A stretch of 64,000 nucleotides of DNA, taken from the NCBI RefSeq assembly GCF_009760925.1, contig NZ_VRLV01000009.1, forward strand, positions 367,943 to 431,942, in the 5' to 3' direction. The notes below the pieces were generated by a model. The model worked only from the letters and a program-made list of their open reading frames with translations. It had not been told where the DNA came from and searched no databases. The position numbers and the translations under genes were made by a program. Source of the DNA: Nonomuraea typhae (GTDB lineage Bacteria; Actinomycetota; Actinomycetes; Streptosporangiales; Streptosporangiaceae). This document shows, piece by piece, positions 8,422 through 17,084 of this stretch (position 1 is its first letter; every line of letters starts with the position of its first letter).

Positions 8422-10839
8422 ATGGCGGATGCCCCGCGGCACAATCTGCCCGTCGAGCCCAACAGGTTCGTCGGCCGGGAGCGTGACATCGCCGACCTGT
8501 GCGCGCTGTTCGACGAGACGCGCGCGGTGACCCTCTGCGGCGTCGGCGGCATCGGGAAGACCAGGCTGGCCATGCGCGTGGCCGACCGGCTGGTCGGCGG
8601 CTTCGCCGACGGCGTGTGGCTGGTCGAGCTGGCCTCGATCACCCGGCCCGAGCTGGTGGCGCAGGAGATCGCCGAGGTGTTCGGGCTGGAGAGTGAGCGC
8701 GGCCAGGACCTCCTCGACGCCGTCGTCGCCCGGCTGGCCGGCGCCCGGTGCCTGATCCTGCTGGACAACTGCGAGCACCTGGTCGAGGCCACCGCCCATG
8801 TGGCCGCGGCGCTGCTGGCCGGCTGCCCCGGCGTGCGCGTGCTGGCCACCAGCCGGGAGGCGTTGCGCATCCCCGGCGAGCTGATGTGGCACGTGCCGCC
8901 GCTCGACCTGCCCGGCGACGACCCGGCGCGGGCCGAGTCCGTGCGCCTGTTCCTGAACCGCGCCCGGGCCGCCGGCACCCGGCTCGGCGAGGAGAGCCTG
9001 AGGGACGTGGCCAGGCTCTGCCACGCCCTCGACGGGTTGCCGCTGGCCCTGGAACTCGCCGCCGCCCGCACCCGCATGCTCAGCCCCGGCCAGATCGCCG
9101 ACCGCATCGACGACCGCTTCGCCCTGCTCACCACGGGCGACCGTACGGCTCCCGCCCGCCAGCGCACGCTGGCCGCGGCGGTCGAGTGGAGCCACGACCT
9201 GCTCTCGCAGGCGGAGAGGACGCTGCTGCGCCGGTTGTCGGTGCTGGCCGGCGGCTTCGACCTGGACCTGGTCGAACGCGTGTGCGCGGAGCCACCGCTG
9301 TCGGAGTCGCGGATCGTCACGCTGCTCGGCGCGCTCGTGGACAAGTCGCTGGTGATCTGCGACGCGGGACGGGGCCGGTTTCGCCTGCTCGACACCATCC
9401 GGCAGTTCGCCGCCGAGCGGCTGGCCGACTCCGACGAGGAGCGGATGGTGCGCGACCTGCACCTGCGGGTGCTGTGCAAGCTCCAGGAGCGGGCCTTCGA
9501 GACGGAGTTCCTCACCCCCGGCCTCACCTGGCAGGAGCGCCTGGCCGCCCACACCGGCAGCCGCGAGCGGCTCGACGACCAGCGGGCGGCGCTGGAGTGG
9601 GCGCTGCGCTCGGGCAACCTCACCATGGGCCTGCGCCTGTGCATGCGCAGCAGCGGGCTGCTCTCGCTCGGCGGCAGCGCCGCGGAGGTGGTCGGCTGGA
9701 TCGAGCGCCTGCTCGGCCAGGACCTCAGCCACGTGCCGCCGGAGCAGGTCGCGCTGGCCAAGGGGTACATGGCCTACGGCCTGCTGACCCGCGACGACCT
9801 CGACAGCGGCCTGAACGCCGCGCGTGAGGGCCTCGCGGGCATGGCCGGCGACCCGTTCGTGCTGGCCACCGCCCACACCGTCGCCGCCGGCGCGCTGCTG
9901 CGCATGGGCAGGGGCGACGAGGCGGCCGGGCACATCGAGACCGCGCTGGCCGTGGCCCGGCAGCAGGGCGACCGCTTCAACGAGACCGGGGCGCTCATCG
10001 AGGGGTCCATCCAGGCGCTGCAGCGCGGCCGCCAGCGCGAAGGCCAGCGCGGCGCCGAGGAGGCCCACGCCGCGGCCACCGCGCACGCCCACCCGTGGAT
10101 CCTCGCGATGGCCACCTCCCACCTCGGCCTCGCCGCCGAGACCAGAGGCGACCTGGAGACGGCCGCCGAGCAGTACGGCGCGGCCATCTCCTGGCTGCGC
10201 AAACTCGGCAACCGCGGCGACCTGGCCCAGAACCTCGCCAGGAGCAGCCGGGTCCGCGCGCAACTGGGCGACGTCCAGGCCGCCAGGGAACAACTGGCCG
10301 AGGCGCTGTCGGTGGCCCGCGAGTGCGGCCTGCGGCAGGCGCTCAACCGGTGCATGGTGTCGCTGAGCGCGCTGGCCAGGGCCGAGGGCGACTTGGAGGG
10401 CGCCGTCCTGGCCTCGGCGGCGGTGGCCGCCCTGCGCGAGTCGATGGGGCAGCGGACCGGCTCGGTCAAGGTCGACGAGCTGCTGGCGGCGGCCCGGGCC
10501 CAGCTCGGTGAGGGCCGTACCACCGCGTTGTGGTCCCGCGGGCGCTCCCGGCCCGCGTTCGAGGTGGCCACGCTGGTGCTGGAAGGCCGTCGGCCCGAGC
10601 CGGTGGACGCCGGTCCGCTCCAGGTGGAGGCGCCGCCGGCCGCGCTGCTGACCACCCGCGAGCGGGAGATCGCCGGCCTGCTCACCCGGGGCCTGTCCAA
10701 CAAGGCCATCGCCGGGGAGCTCGTGATCAGCCCCGCCACGGTCGCCCGGCACATCGCCAACATCATGGAGAAACTCGGCTACACCTCCCGGGCGCAGATC
10801 GCCGTGTGGGCGGCCGATCACGGGGTGCCTTCTGCATAA
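8422..10839 (+). CDS. LuxR-family regulator with N-terminal COG3903-type ATPase, copy 1
   Basis: About 805 residues. The P-loop is GVGGIGKTRLA (near residue 40), with LILLDNCEHL as the Walker B-like strand, then ATSREALRIPGE and ALDGLPLALELAAAR, typical of NB-ARC/COG3903 ATPases. A winged-helix region contains the VDKSLV motif and is followed by helical TPR-like repeats. The C-terminus is a LuxR helix-turn-helix (TTREREIAGLL, then LSNKAIAGELVISPATVARHIANIMEKLG). It probably acts as an ATP-dependent activator or switch. ATG 8422 has GAGGGTGA seven bases upstream; GTG 8404 is the alternative. It sits between two ANL-like genes and is paralogous to the regulators at 26873 and 29302. Confidence 0.92.
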   Translation: MADAPRHNLPVEPNRFVGRERDIADLCALFDETRAVTLCGVGGIGKTRLAMRVADRLVGGFADGVWLVELASITRPELVAQEIAEVFGLESERGQDLLDAVVARLAGARCLILLDNCEHLVEATAHVAAALLAGCPGVRVLATSREALRIPGELMWHVPPLDLPGDDPARAESVRLFLNRARAAGTRLGEESLRDVARLCHALDGLPLALELAAARTRMLSPGQIADRIDDRFALLTTGDRTAPARQRTLAAAVEWSHDLLSQAERTLLRRLSVLAGGFDLDLVERVCAEPPLSESRIVTLLGALVDKSLVICDAGRGRFRLLDTIRQFAAERLADSDEERMVRDLHLRVLCKLQERAFETEFLTPGLTWQERLAAHTGSRERLDDQRAALEWALRSGNLTMGLRLCMRSSGLLSLGGSAAEVVGWIERLLGQDLSHVPPEQVALAKGYMAYGLLTRDDLDSGLNAAREGLAGMAGDPFVLATAHTVAAGALLRMGRGDEAAGHIETALAVARQQGDRFNETGALIEGSIQALQRGRQREGQRGAEEAHAAATAHAHPWILAMATSHLGLAAETRGDLETAAEQYGAAISWLRKLGNRGDLAQNLARSSRVRAQLGDVQAAREQLAEALSVARECGLRQALNRCMVSLSALARAEGDLEGAVLASAAVAALRESMGQRTGSVKVDELLAAARAQLGEGRTTALWSRGRSRPAFEVATLVLEGRRPEPVDAGPLQVEAPPAALLTTREREIAGLLTRGLSNKAIAGELVISPATVARHIANIMEKLGYTSRAQIAVWAADHGVPSA

Positions 10840-10851
10840 CGATCTGCATAA
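10831..10851 (+). repeat. Direct repeat TCTGCATAA, 12-bp period
   Basis: Two perfect copies of TCTGCATAA (10831-10839 and 10843-10851) overlap the stop codon of LuxR copy 1 and lie just ahead of the promoter-like sequence of the second ANL-like gene. The arrangement resembles a direct-repeat activator site. Confidence 0.5.
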
Positions 10852-10858
10852 TCCGCCC

Positions 10859-10888
10859 CATGTGCCGGGAAGGCCGCGTCTTTACCGT
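10859..10888 (+). promoter_or_regulatory. Promoter-like CATGTGCCGGG-N13-TACCGT ahead of ANL-like gene 2
   Basis: CATGTGCCGGG is at 10859-10869 and TACCGT at 10883-10888; the ATG follows after six bases, consistent with a leaderless mRNA. The 11-mer and its 13-base spacing to a TANCGT hexamer are repeated exactly at 31725-31754, upstream of the third ANL-like gene. Confidence 0.6.
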
Positions 10889-10894
10889 GGTCGC

Positions 10895-11245
10895 ATGGAG
10901 CAGCGGATCGTCATGATCGACCCCGGGACGGGACAGACGCTCACCGAAGAGCAGCACGATGAGCGGCTGGCCACGGCGGCCGCGCTGCTCCGGCGCCGAG
11001 GGGTGCGGGCGGGTGACACCGTCCTGGTCTGCCTGCCGGTCGGGTCCGACCTTCTGGTGACCGCCGACGCGGTGATGGCCGCGGGAGCCGTCGTCTCGCC
11101 GCTGGCACCCGACGGCGACGGCATGCGCGAACGGATCGCCGGCAGCTCCGCCCGGCTGATGATCTCCGACGACCCGCGGGCCTGGGAAGCCGCCGCGGAC
11201 TCGCGGATCAGGGTCGTGATGAGCGTCGCAGAACTGGGTGCATAA
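10895..11245 (+). CDS. Very short ANL-superfamily N-terminal protein, copy 2
   Basis: 116 residues corresponding only to the first quarter of an AMP-binding enzyme. It starts MEQRIVMIDPGTGQTLTEE, then has LATAAALLRRRGVRAGDTVLVCLPVG, an AVMAAGAVVSPLAPDGDG stretch and ARLMISDDP. All ATP- and acyl-binding motifs lie beyond its end, so it cannot be a complete enzyme. ATG 10895 is preferred to GTG 10862 because TACCGT precedes it by six bases. It follows LuxR copy 1 by 55 bases, and its stop codon overlaps the -10-like box of the hydrolase gene behind it. It is homologous by eye to the larger proteins at 7642 and 32059. Confidence 0.75.
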   Translation: MEQRIVMIDPGTGQTLTEEQHDERLATAAALLRRRGVRAGDTVLVCLPVGSDLLVTADAVMAAGAVVSPLAPDGDGMRERIAGSSARLMISDDPRAWEAAADSRIRVVMSVAELGA

Positions 11246-11255
11246 GCTCGGTTTC

Positions 11256-12005
11256 ATGCCATTTGCCGCAAATTTCCCCGTCATGCTCAGAACCACGGAC
11301 GGCATCCGCCTCGAAGGCGCCCACACGCCGGGCGCCTCTGACATCGGCATCGTGCTCGCCCACGGGTTCACCGGGTCGTGGCGGTGCGCGGACACGCGGC
11401 GCATCACCCACGTCTTCAGCCGGTTCGGCGGCGTGGTGTCCTTCGACTTCCGCGGTCACGGCCGCTCGGGCGGCGAAACCACCGTGGGCGACCTGGAGGT
11501 CCTGGACGTGGAGGCCGCGGTACGGCACGCCCGGGTCATCGGATACCGCAAGGTGGCCGTGGTCGGCTTCTCCATGGGGGCGGCCATCGCCGTACGGCAT
11601 GCGGCCCTGCACGGCGGGGTGGACGCGGTCGTGGCGGTCAGCGGGCCGGCGCGCTGGTACTACCGGGGCACCAAGCCCATGCGCCAGGTCCACTGGGCGA
11701 TCGAGCGCCCCATCGGCCGGATGGCCGCCCGCGTGGTGAAGCGCACCCGCATCGCCCGCGGCCAGTGGGACCCCGTGCCCATGCCCCCGCACGAAGCCGC
11801 CGCCCTCATCTCGCCCACGCCGCTGCTCGTGGTCCACGGGGACGCCGACACCTTCTTCCCGCTCGACCACGCCCACCAACTCCACTCCGCCGCCCGGGAA
11901 CCCAAGGAGCTGTGGGTCGAGCCCGGGTACGGCCACGCCGAGTCGGCCGCCCGGCCTGACCTGGTGCGGCGGATCGGGAAGTGGATTGTTTCGAACCTTT
12001 CCTGA
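11256..12005 (+). CDS. Alpha/beta hydrolase
   Basis: 249 residues with the alpha/beta-hydrolase layout: HGFTG oxyanion loop near residue 41, nucleophile elbow GFSMG (about residue 108), acid residue in HGDAD and histidine in GYGHAE near the C-terminus. No signal peptide is obvious; it is probably a cytosolic esterase, thioesterase or lipase-like enzyme of unknown substrate. ATG 11256 is chosen because TAAGCT (11243-11248) stands seven bases ahead, a leaderless arrangement; GTG 11238 and ATG 11283 remain possible. It follows the ANL-like copy 2 by ten bases and may belong functionally to that cluster, since an acyl-processing hydrolase beside ANL-like proteins would fit, but this is inference. 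Confidence 0.85.
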   Translation: MPFAANFPVMLRTTDGIRLEGAHTPGASDIGIVLAHGFTGSWRCADTRRITHVFSRFGGVVSFDFRGHGRSGGETTVGDLEVLDVEAAVRHARVIGYRKVAVVGFSMGAAIAVRHAALHGGVDAVVAVSGPARWYYRGTKPMRQVHWAIERPIGRMAARVVKRTRIARGQWDPVPMPPHEAAALISPTPLLVVHGDADTFFPLDHAHQLHSAAREPKELWVEPGYGHAESAARPDLVRRIGKWIVSNLS

Positions 12006-12019
12006 GTAATAGTCGTCTA

Positions 12020-12200
12020 CCTAGGGCGGATGGAAAGAAACCGCCGGGAGAAAGACCTTGGGGAAGGAAAACATCCCCGGTGGGACCTTGGGACATACTT
12101 CAGGTAGTCCTGTGGTCGCCCAGCGTTGCGGGGGCGCGCTGGGTTGCCCATCTCGGCATGCGAAGAGGGTCCGCACTGGCAAGCGGGCCCTTTTCGTATT
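12020..12200 (+). ncRNA. Candidate structured RNA or 3' UTR (five consecutive hairpins)
   Basis: The spacer after the hydrolase contains no credible gene but consecutive pairings: GGGCGG/CCGCC (about 12023-12045), GGGGA/TCCCC (about 12060-12080), GGGAC/GTCC (about 12091-12112), CCCAGCG/CGCTGGG (12119-12125 with 12137-12143). The last is GAAGAGGGTCCGC/GCGGGCCCTTTTC (12162-12195) followed by a T-rich tail. The final stem is terminator-like on the plus strand. No known RNA family signature (6S, SRP, tmRNA, RNase P, ydaO) was found. It could be an independent small RNA or the hydrolase 3' UTR. Confidence 0.4.
12162..12200 (+). terminator. Rho-independent-like terminator
   Basis: A 13-bp stem with two G-T pairs (arms 12162-12174 and 12183-12195) is followed by TTTTCGTATT. 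It terminates transcription from the hydrolase side. Confidence 0.7.
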
Positions 12201-12243
12201 CCCCATCCCCTTCACCCAGTCCCAACACCCAAGGGGGATGGGG
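12201..12243 (-). terminator. Hairpin terminator for the aldehyde dehydrogenase
   Basis: CCCCATCCCC at 12201-12210 pairs with GGGGATGGGG at 12234-12243. It sits one base beyond the stop codon of the minus-strand dehydrogenase, with a 23-nt loop. Confidence 0.6.
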
Positions 12244-12244
12244 G

Positions 12245-13678
12245 TTAGCCGAGGCGGGCGATGGTTTTGTACTCCAGGTAGGCGTTGAGGCCCTCGGGGC
12301 CGAGTTCGCGGCCGAGGCCGCTGGCCTTGTAGCCGCCGAAGGGGACGTTGGCCTCCAGCATCAGGCAGTTGACGCCGTAGGTCCCGGTGCGGACCTGGCG
12401 GGCGATGTCCATGCCGTGGTCGGCGTCGGCGGTCCAGACCGTGCCGGACAGGCCGTACTCGCTGTCGTTGGCCAGGCGGATGGCGTCGGCTTCGTCGTCG
12501 TAGGGGATGACGGTCAGGACGGGGCCGAAGATCTCCTCGCGGGCGATGCGCATGTCGTTGGTGGCGCCGGCGAAGACGGTCGGGGCGACGTACCAGCCGC
12601 GGTCCATGGGCCTGGACAGGCCGCCGACCACCACTTTGGCGCCCTCGTCCATGCCGGTCTTGATGTAGCCCTCGACGCGCTCCTGCTGCCGCTTGGCGAC
12701 CAGCGGGCCGATGCCGGTGGCCGGGTCGGCGGGGTCGCCCACGGGCTGGGACGTCACCATGCCGGCGACGGCCTCCACGACCTCGTCGTACCGGTTGCGC
12801 GAGGCGAGGATGCGGGTCTGGGCGACGCACGCCTGGCCGTTGTTCATGAGGGAGGCGATGGCCAGCATGCCCATGCTGGCGGGCAGGTCGGCGTCGTCGA
12901 GGATGATGGCGGCGGACTTGCCGCCGAGTTCGAGGCTGACGCGCTTGAGCTGCTCGCCGCAGATGGCGGCGATGCGGCGGCCGGCGGCGGTGGAGCCGGT
13001 GAAGGCGACCTTGTCGACGCCGGGGTGGGAGACGAGGTGTTCGCCGGCCTCGCGGCCCGCGGGGACGATGTTGAGGACGCCGTCGGGGATCCCGGCCTCC
13101 TTCACCATCTCGGCGAACAGGTAGGAGTCGAGCGGCGTCTCGGGGGCGGGCTTGAGCACGATCGTGCAGCCGGCCAGCAGCGCCGGGGCGACCTTGGTCA
13201 TGGCGACGAACTGCGGGACGTTCCACGGGACGATGGCGGCGACGACGCCGACGGGTTCGCGGCGGACCGTGGTCGGGCCGAACAGGCCGGGCCGCTGCTC
13301 CTCCTGCGCGAAGGTCTTGCCGTACTCGGCGTAGAACTGCAGCATGCCGAGCGGCTGCGGCGCCTGGGCGAGGTTGGAGAACGTGATGGGCGAGCCCATC
13401 TCCTCGGTGATCAGCGCGGCCATCTCGCCTTGCCGGGCGGCGTAGATGCCGGCGAGCCGGTCGATGACGGCGGCCCGCTCGGCGAAGGTCATCCGCGGCC
13501 AGGGCCCGTGGTCGAAGGCCGCGCGGGCGGCGGCGACCGCGCGGTCCATGTCGGCCGGGGTGCCGTCGGGGACGCGGCCGACGACCTCTTCGGTGTGGGG
13601 GGAGATGACGTCGATCACACCGGTGCCCGCGGGGGCCACCCATTCGCCCCCGATGAACAGCGTGTCGTGCTGGCGCAT
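12245..13678 (-). CDS. NAD(P)-dependent aldehyde dehydrogenase
   Basis: 477 residues, a typical ALDH length. It contains the FIGGEWVAP N-terminus, PWNVPQ (cofactor entry), KPAPETPL, GSTAAGRRI, catalytic base in LELGGKS and the catalytic cysteine in NNGQACVAQTR (near residue 285). It oxidises an aldehyde to an acid in the cytosol; the substrate is not predictable. ATG 13678 is the only sensible start. The gene is monocistronic: a hairpin separates it from the carboxypeptidase gene upstream, and its promoter region holds an imperfect TetR-type dyad, so induction by an aldehyde or acyl compound through a TetR regulator located elsewhere is plausible. Confidence 0.95.
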   Translation of the reverse strand: MRQHDTLFIGGEWVAPAGTGVIDVISPHTEEVVGRVPDGTPADMDRAVAAARAAFDHGPWPRMTFAERAAVIDRLAGIYAARQGEMAALITEEMGSPITFSNLAQAPQPLGMLQFYAEYGKTFAQEEQRPGLFGPTTVRREPVGVVAAIVPWNVPQFVAMTKVAPALLAGCTIVLKPAPETPLDSYLFAEMVKEAGIPDGVLNIVPAGREAGEHLVSHPGVDKVAFTGSTAAGRRIAAICGEQLKRVSLELGGKSAAIILDDADLPASMGMLAIASLMNNGQACVAQTRILASRNRYDEVVEAVAGMVTSQPVGDPADPATGIGPLVAKRQQERVEGYIKTGMDEGAKVVVGGLSRPMDRGWYVAPTVFAGATNDMRIAREEIFGPVLTVIPYDDEADAIRLANDSEYGLSGTVWTADADHGMDIARQVRTGTYGVNCLMLEANVPFGGYKASGLGRELGPEGLNAYLEYKTIARLG

Positions 13679-13692
13679 GTCGTGAGCCTCCT

Positions 13693-13714
13693 ACCGACCG
13701 AATGCTTGCTTGGT
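13693..13714. promoter_or_regulatory. Imperfect TetR-type dyad upstream of the aldehyde dehydrogenase
   Basis: A 22-bp imperfect palindrome with outer arms ACC/GGT and half-site TGCTTGCTTGGT lies 15 bases ahead of the start codon. The GCTTGCTTGGT form is common in actinobacterial TetR operators of fatty-acid/aldehyde metabolism genes. The cognate regulator is not in the window. Confidence 0.45.
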
Positions 13715-13829
13715 AAGTCTCGCTCCGCCGGAGAGCGGTGTCCAGGGAAACCGAACCATGTTCTGTGGAGATCGGCAAGGGATCGGCGAGAGGCGGGGAA
13801 AGGGTGATCGGCCAGGGACGGGAAAGAGC

Positions 13830-13861
13830 GAGGGGTACGGCGGCGCCGCGCCGTACCCCTC
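13830..13861. terminator. Hairpin terminator (GGGGTACGGCG family)
   Basis: GAGGGGTACGGCG (13830-13842) and CGCCGTACCCCTC (13849-13861) form a perfect 13-bp stem with a 6-nt loop, directly after the stop of the M14 peptidase gene. It is nearly identical to the stems at 5475 and 34246. Confidence 0.85.
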
Positions 13862-13876
13862 ACGGGTGGGAAACCG

Positions 13877-16800
13877 TCAGCCGAGCAGGTGCTTCAGCGC
13901 CCGCTTGACCAGGTCGGTGCGGGTGGCCTGCGTGGTCAGGCTTTCCGCGCCGAAGCCGAGGTAGACGGTGTCCCGGGTGGTGATGCCGCCGCCCTCCTCG
14001 AAGACCTGGTTGGTGCGGAACCACGTGTTCACCGACGGCGCCGAGCCGGCCGGCGGGTCGGTGGCGGTCCAGCCGCCCAGGTCGGACTCGAAGGAGGTCT
14101 GCTCGGTGGTGGCGCCGTCCAGGGTGACCGCGAAGTCGTCCAGGAAGACGCCGGCGCCCTGGGTGGCCCAGTCGCTGATGGAGGAGATCGACAGCTCGAC
14201 CTTCTTGCCCGCGTACGGGGTCAGGTCGACCTTCCACTGCTGCCAGCCGGCCCCGTTGCCCGAGGCGGCGTGCCAGGCGCCGCTGGAGCCGGCCGGCTCG
14301 CAGTTGGGTCCCTGGTAGCGCTGGGTGAACGGGTGGATGACGCGCCAGCCGCCGGAGTTCTCGGTCTTGCAGCTCTCTCCGGTGTCCTGGGTGGTGTGGC
14401 CGTTGAGGTCGGGCAGGGTGGTCCAGTCGTCCTGGCCGGCGGTGCGGGCCTCGACCGTCAGGAAGTCCCAGGCGGCCTCGGTGTCGAAGGAGGTCCAGAA
14501 CGACAGGGAGCCGCTGGACTTGCCGGTCAGGTCGATGGTCTTGGTCAGGCGCTTCCACGAGACGTCGGCGATGCCGCTGTAGACGTCCCAGGCGCCGGTG
14601 TGCGGGTCGAACGGGCCGCCGGGCCGTACCCACTTGACCTGGGCGGAGCTGGCGAACAGCGGGAACTGCGCGGCGGGCAGGATGGCGGAGGTGGCCACGT
14701 AGGAGTTGGTGTGGCTCGGCTCCAGCGTGCCGGTGAAGCCCTCGAAGGCGCCGCCCTTGCCCTGGAGTGCGAAGGGGTTGCCGGTGCCGTGGTCGGTGCC
14801 GGCGTCGTCGAAGAAGACGTAGGCGCCGAGCCAGTACTGCTGGAAGTCGTTGAAGATCGGGATGCACGGCGGGTCGTCGGGGACCGTGCACTCGGGCAGC
14901 GCGGGCTGGTTGGGCTGGTAGTAGTAGGCGCCGTTGTTGTTGGCGGCGAACGACGGGTACTTGCCGGCGTGCAGCAGCTTGCCGCCCTCGTTGAGGTAGT
15001 CGCGCACGGCCAGTTCGGTGTCGACGCCGAGCTTGGAGGTGGTGCCGGCGACCTGGCCCGTGCTTCTCGGGATGATGTCGTCGCCGGTCTCCCAGACGAC
15101 GGCCCGGTAGTGGCTCAGGTTGCCCAGCGGGTGCGGGGCCTTGCGGCCGAGCTTGTCGATGTCGTAGACGTCGGAGCTGTGGCCGGCCTCGTCGAGTGAT
15201 GTCACGTACTCGTCGGCGTATTTGGCCTCGGTCACGCCCTGGGCGGGGCTGATGCCGGTGACGTCCTCGGCGGCCAGTACGAGCACCTTGCCGCCGATGT
15301 CGGTGTTGACCTTGTAGGTGAACGAGTCGCTCTTCTTGGTCAGCGAGCTGAACCAGACCTTCACCGAGTCACCCGGCTTCGTGCCGGTGATCTTGCCGCG
15401 CATCCAGTGGTAGTAGCGGTTGTAGCCCTTGCCGTAGCGCTCGCCGCCCTTCCACTCGCCGGCCAGGGCGATCTTGGTCCTGCCGCCGTTGACCTGGTAG
15501 TGCATCCAGATCGGGCCCAGCTTGCGCTTGGCGTTGACCTGGACGACCTGGTCACGGCCGTTGCTGGTCTCGAAGGGGTCGAGGACGAAGTCGGGAGTGG
15601 TGTTGCCCAGGTGGCTGGACGGCTCGACGGGGTTCGGCGCGGACTTGGCGACGTCGAGGGCGAAGGGGATGTTCTTCTCGAACTCCGCCTGGACCAGCGC
15701 CTCGTCGTCGGGGAAGACGAAGCCGCAGCCTTCACAGCCCTCGTTCAGCTCGGGGGTCCAGGACAGCGTGCCGTACTCGCCGTGCGCGCGGTCGTTGGTG
15801 TCGCCGTTGGTGATGTACAGCTCGGCGCCGAGATCGGGGTCGAAGCCGGGGATGGCCGGGTTGGCGTCGTCGCCGGACAGTGCCTCGTAGATCGGGTTGT
15901 CCGCGGTTTCCGTGGCGATCTGCACGCCCATCGGGTAGAGGATCAGCGGCCCGAAGGAGTGGTAGTTGACGTTGAAGGCGAAGCGGATGCGCTTCATCAG
16001 CCCGTCGAACGCCTTGGTCTCCGGCTCGCTGGCCGGGCCGGGGCCGCGGTAGGTGTCGCTGCTCGGGATCGAGGAGGAGCCCTCCTCGTCGTAGTGGAAG
16101 TTGGTGGGGAAGTTCCGGTTCGGGTCCACGCCGTCGCCGCGGGTGATGGCGCCGTCGCCGTTGTTGTCGCGCAGGTTCTTGCGCCACAGGCGGTTGCCCT
16201 CGGTGAAGGTGAAGTCGTAGCCGTCGGGGTTGGCCACCGGCAGGAACCACAGCTCGCTGGTGCCCAGCAGGCGCTTGAGCGCGTTCTTGTTGGCCACCAC
16301 GTGCTTCAGCAGCCGCAGGTTGACCTCGGCGGCGATCCATTCGCGGGCGTGCTGGGTGGCGGAGTAGAGCACCGCGGGCTTGGCGCCGTCGGGCAGGATG
16401 CGGGCCAGGTTGGTGACCTTGGCCGCGAGGATGTCCTTGCCCTGGACGGTCTTGCCGATGGACATCAGCTTGACGACGTCCTTGTTGGCGCCGGCGATGG
16501 CCCTGAGCTGGTCGGCGATGCCGCCCGGCTCGGAGTAGGACTTCCAGACGTTGTACCCGGCGGCGGCCTGGGCCCTGGCCGCCTCCAGTTGTGTCTGGCC
16601 CTGCTGGTTGCGCACGGGCTCGGGCTTGTGGCCGAGTTTGGCCAGCCCGGCGAGCCCCGCCTGGTCGGCGGTCAGCTCGATGTGCTCCTTGCCCGCGGTC
16701 ACCTGCTGCTGGACGACGTCGTAGCCGGCTTCCCTCAGTTTCTCGCCGGTGCCCAGGGGGCTTTCGAGCTGGTAGAGCTCGATCCGGTCGGCGGGCGGGA

Positions 16801-16894
16801 GCGGGTCGACGACCGCCGCCTGGGCCTCCACGGCGACGAGGGAGGTGGCTAAGCCGAGTAAGACGGCGGAGAGGAGCGCTAATGAACGAGACAC
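13877..16894 (-). CDS. Secreted M14 zinc carboxypeptidase with large C-terminal extension
   Basis: About 1005 residues from GTG 16894, which is followed by a clear signal peptide (SRSLALLSAVLLGLATSL, cleavage after AQA). A longer frame reaches 17224 but its upstream translation is not protein-like. The M14 domain has the zinc site QHAREWIAAE, the NPDGYDFTF and DPNRNFPTNF blocks, NYHSFGPLILYP for the third ligand, and the catalytic glutamate in SWTPELNEGC. Downstream are beta-rich domains and a tail with repeated FxSxxDTEAAWDFL / SFESDLGGW-like MAM or jelly-roll elements, as in large actinomycete secreted carboxypeptidases. It digests extracellular protein or peptides. GAAGGGGC precedes the GTG. 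Divergent from the coiled-coil gene. Confidence 0.93.
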   Translation of the reverse strand: MSRSLALLSAVLLGLATSLVAVEAQAAVVDPLPPADRIELYQLESPLGTGEKLREAGYDVVQQQVTAGKEHIELTADQAGLAGLAKLGHKPEPVRNQQGQTQLEAARAQAAAGYNVWKSYSEPGGIADQLRAIAGANKDVVKLMSIGKTVQGKDILAAKVTNLARILPDGAKPAVLYSATQHAREWIAAEVNLRLLKHVVANKNALKRLLGTSELWFLPVANPDGYDFTFTEGNRLWRKNLRDNNGDGAITRGDGVDPNRNFPTNFHYDEEGSSSIPSSDTYRGPGPASEPETKAFDGLMKRIRFAFNVNYHSFGPLILYPMGVQIATETADNPIYEALSGDDANPAIPGFDPDLGAELYITNGDTNDRAHGEYGTLSWTPELNEGCEGCGFVFPDDEALVQAEFEKNIPFALDVAKSAPNPVEPSSHLGNTTPDFVLDPFETSNGRDQVVQVNAKRKLGPIWMHYQVNGGRTKIALAGEWKGGERYGKGYNRYYHWMRGKITGTKPGDSVKVWFSSLTKKSDSFTYKVNTDIGGKVLVLAAEDVTGISPAQGVTEAKYADEYVTSLDEAGHSSDVYDIDKLGRKAPHPLGNLSHYRAVVWETGDDIIPRSTGQVAGTTSKLGVDTELAVRDYLNEGGKLLHAGKYPSFAANNNGAYYYQPNQPALPECTVPDDPPCIPIFNDFQQYWLGAYVFFDDAGTDHGTGNPFALQGKGGAFEGFTGTLEPSHTNSYVATSAILPAAQFPLFASSAQVKWVRPGGPFDPHTGAWDVYSGIADVSWKRLTKTIDLTGKSSGSLSFWTSFDTEAAWDFLTVEARTAGQDDWTTLPDLNGHTTQDTGESCKTENSGGWRVIHPFTQRYQGPNCEPAGSSGAWHAASGNGAGWQQWKVDLTPYAGKKVELSISSISDWATQGAGVFLDDFAVTLDGATTEQTSFESDLGGWTATDPPAGSAPSVNTWFRTNQVFEEGGGITTRDTVYLGFGAESLTTQATRTDLVKRALKHLLG

Positions 16895-17050
16895 GGTCTG
16901 CCCCTTCGCAGAGACGATTCGCTCGAAATCTCGCCCGGCGCTGTGACCTCGGCAAGGCCCAAAGTTCCGGGCCAGCTCACAAAGTGGTAGATACTTCGCC
17001 AATGGTGCATGGGTTCGCCGGTTCCGGTGGCAAGCACCAAGATCATCTTC

Positions 17051-17056
17051 TATAGT
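17051..17056 (+). promoter_or_regulatory. Candidate -10 box TATAGT
   Basis: TATAGT lies 28 bases ahead of GTG 17085 in the divergent spacer between the carboxypeptidase and the coiled-coil gene. A matching -35 is not obvious. Confidence 0.4.
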
Positions 17057-17084
17057 CGCCACGTCTAGAAGGGGAGGGACGAGC

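Noticed and set aside
12020..12200. 6S RNA, RNase P, tmRNA, SRP RNA or ydaO riboswitch
   Set aside because: None of the conserved signature segments is present.
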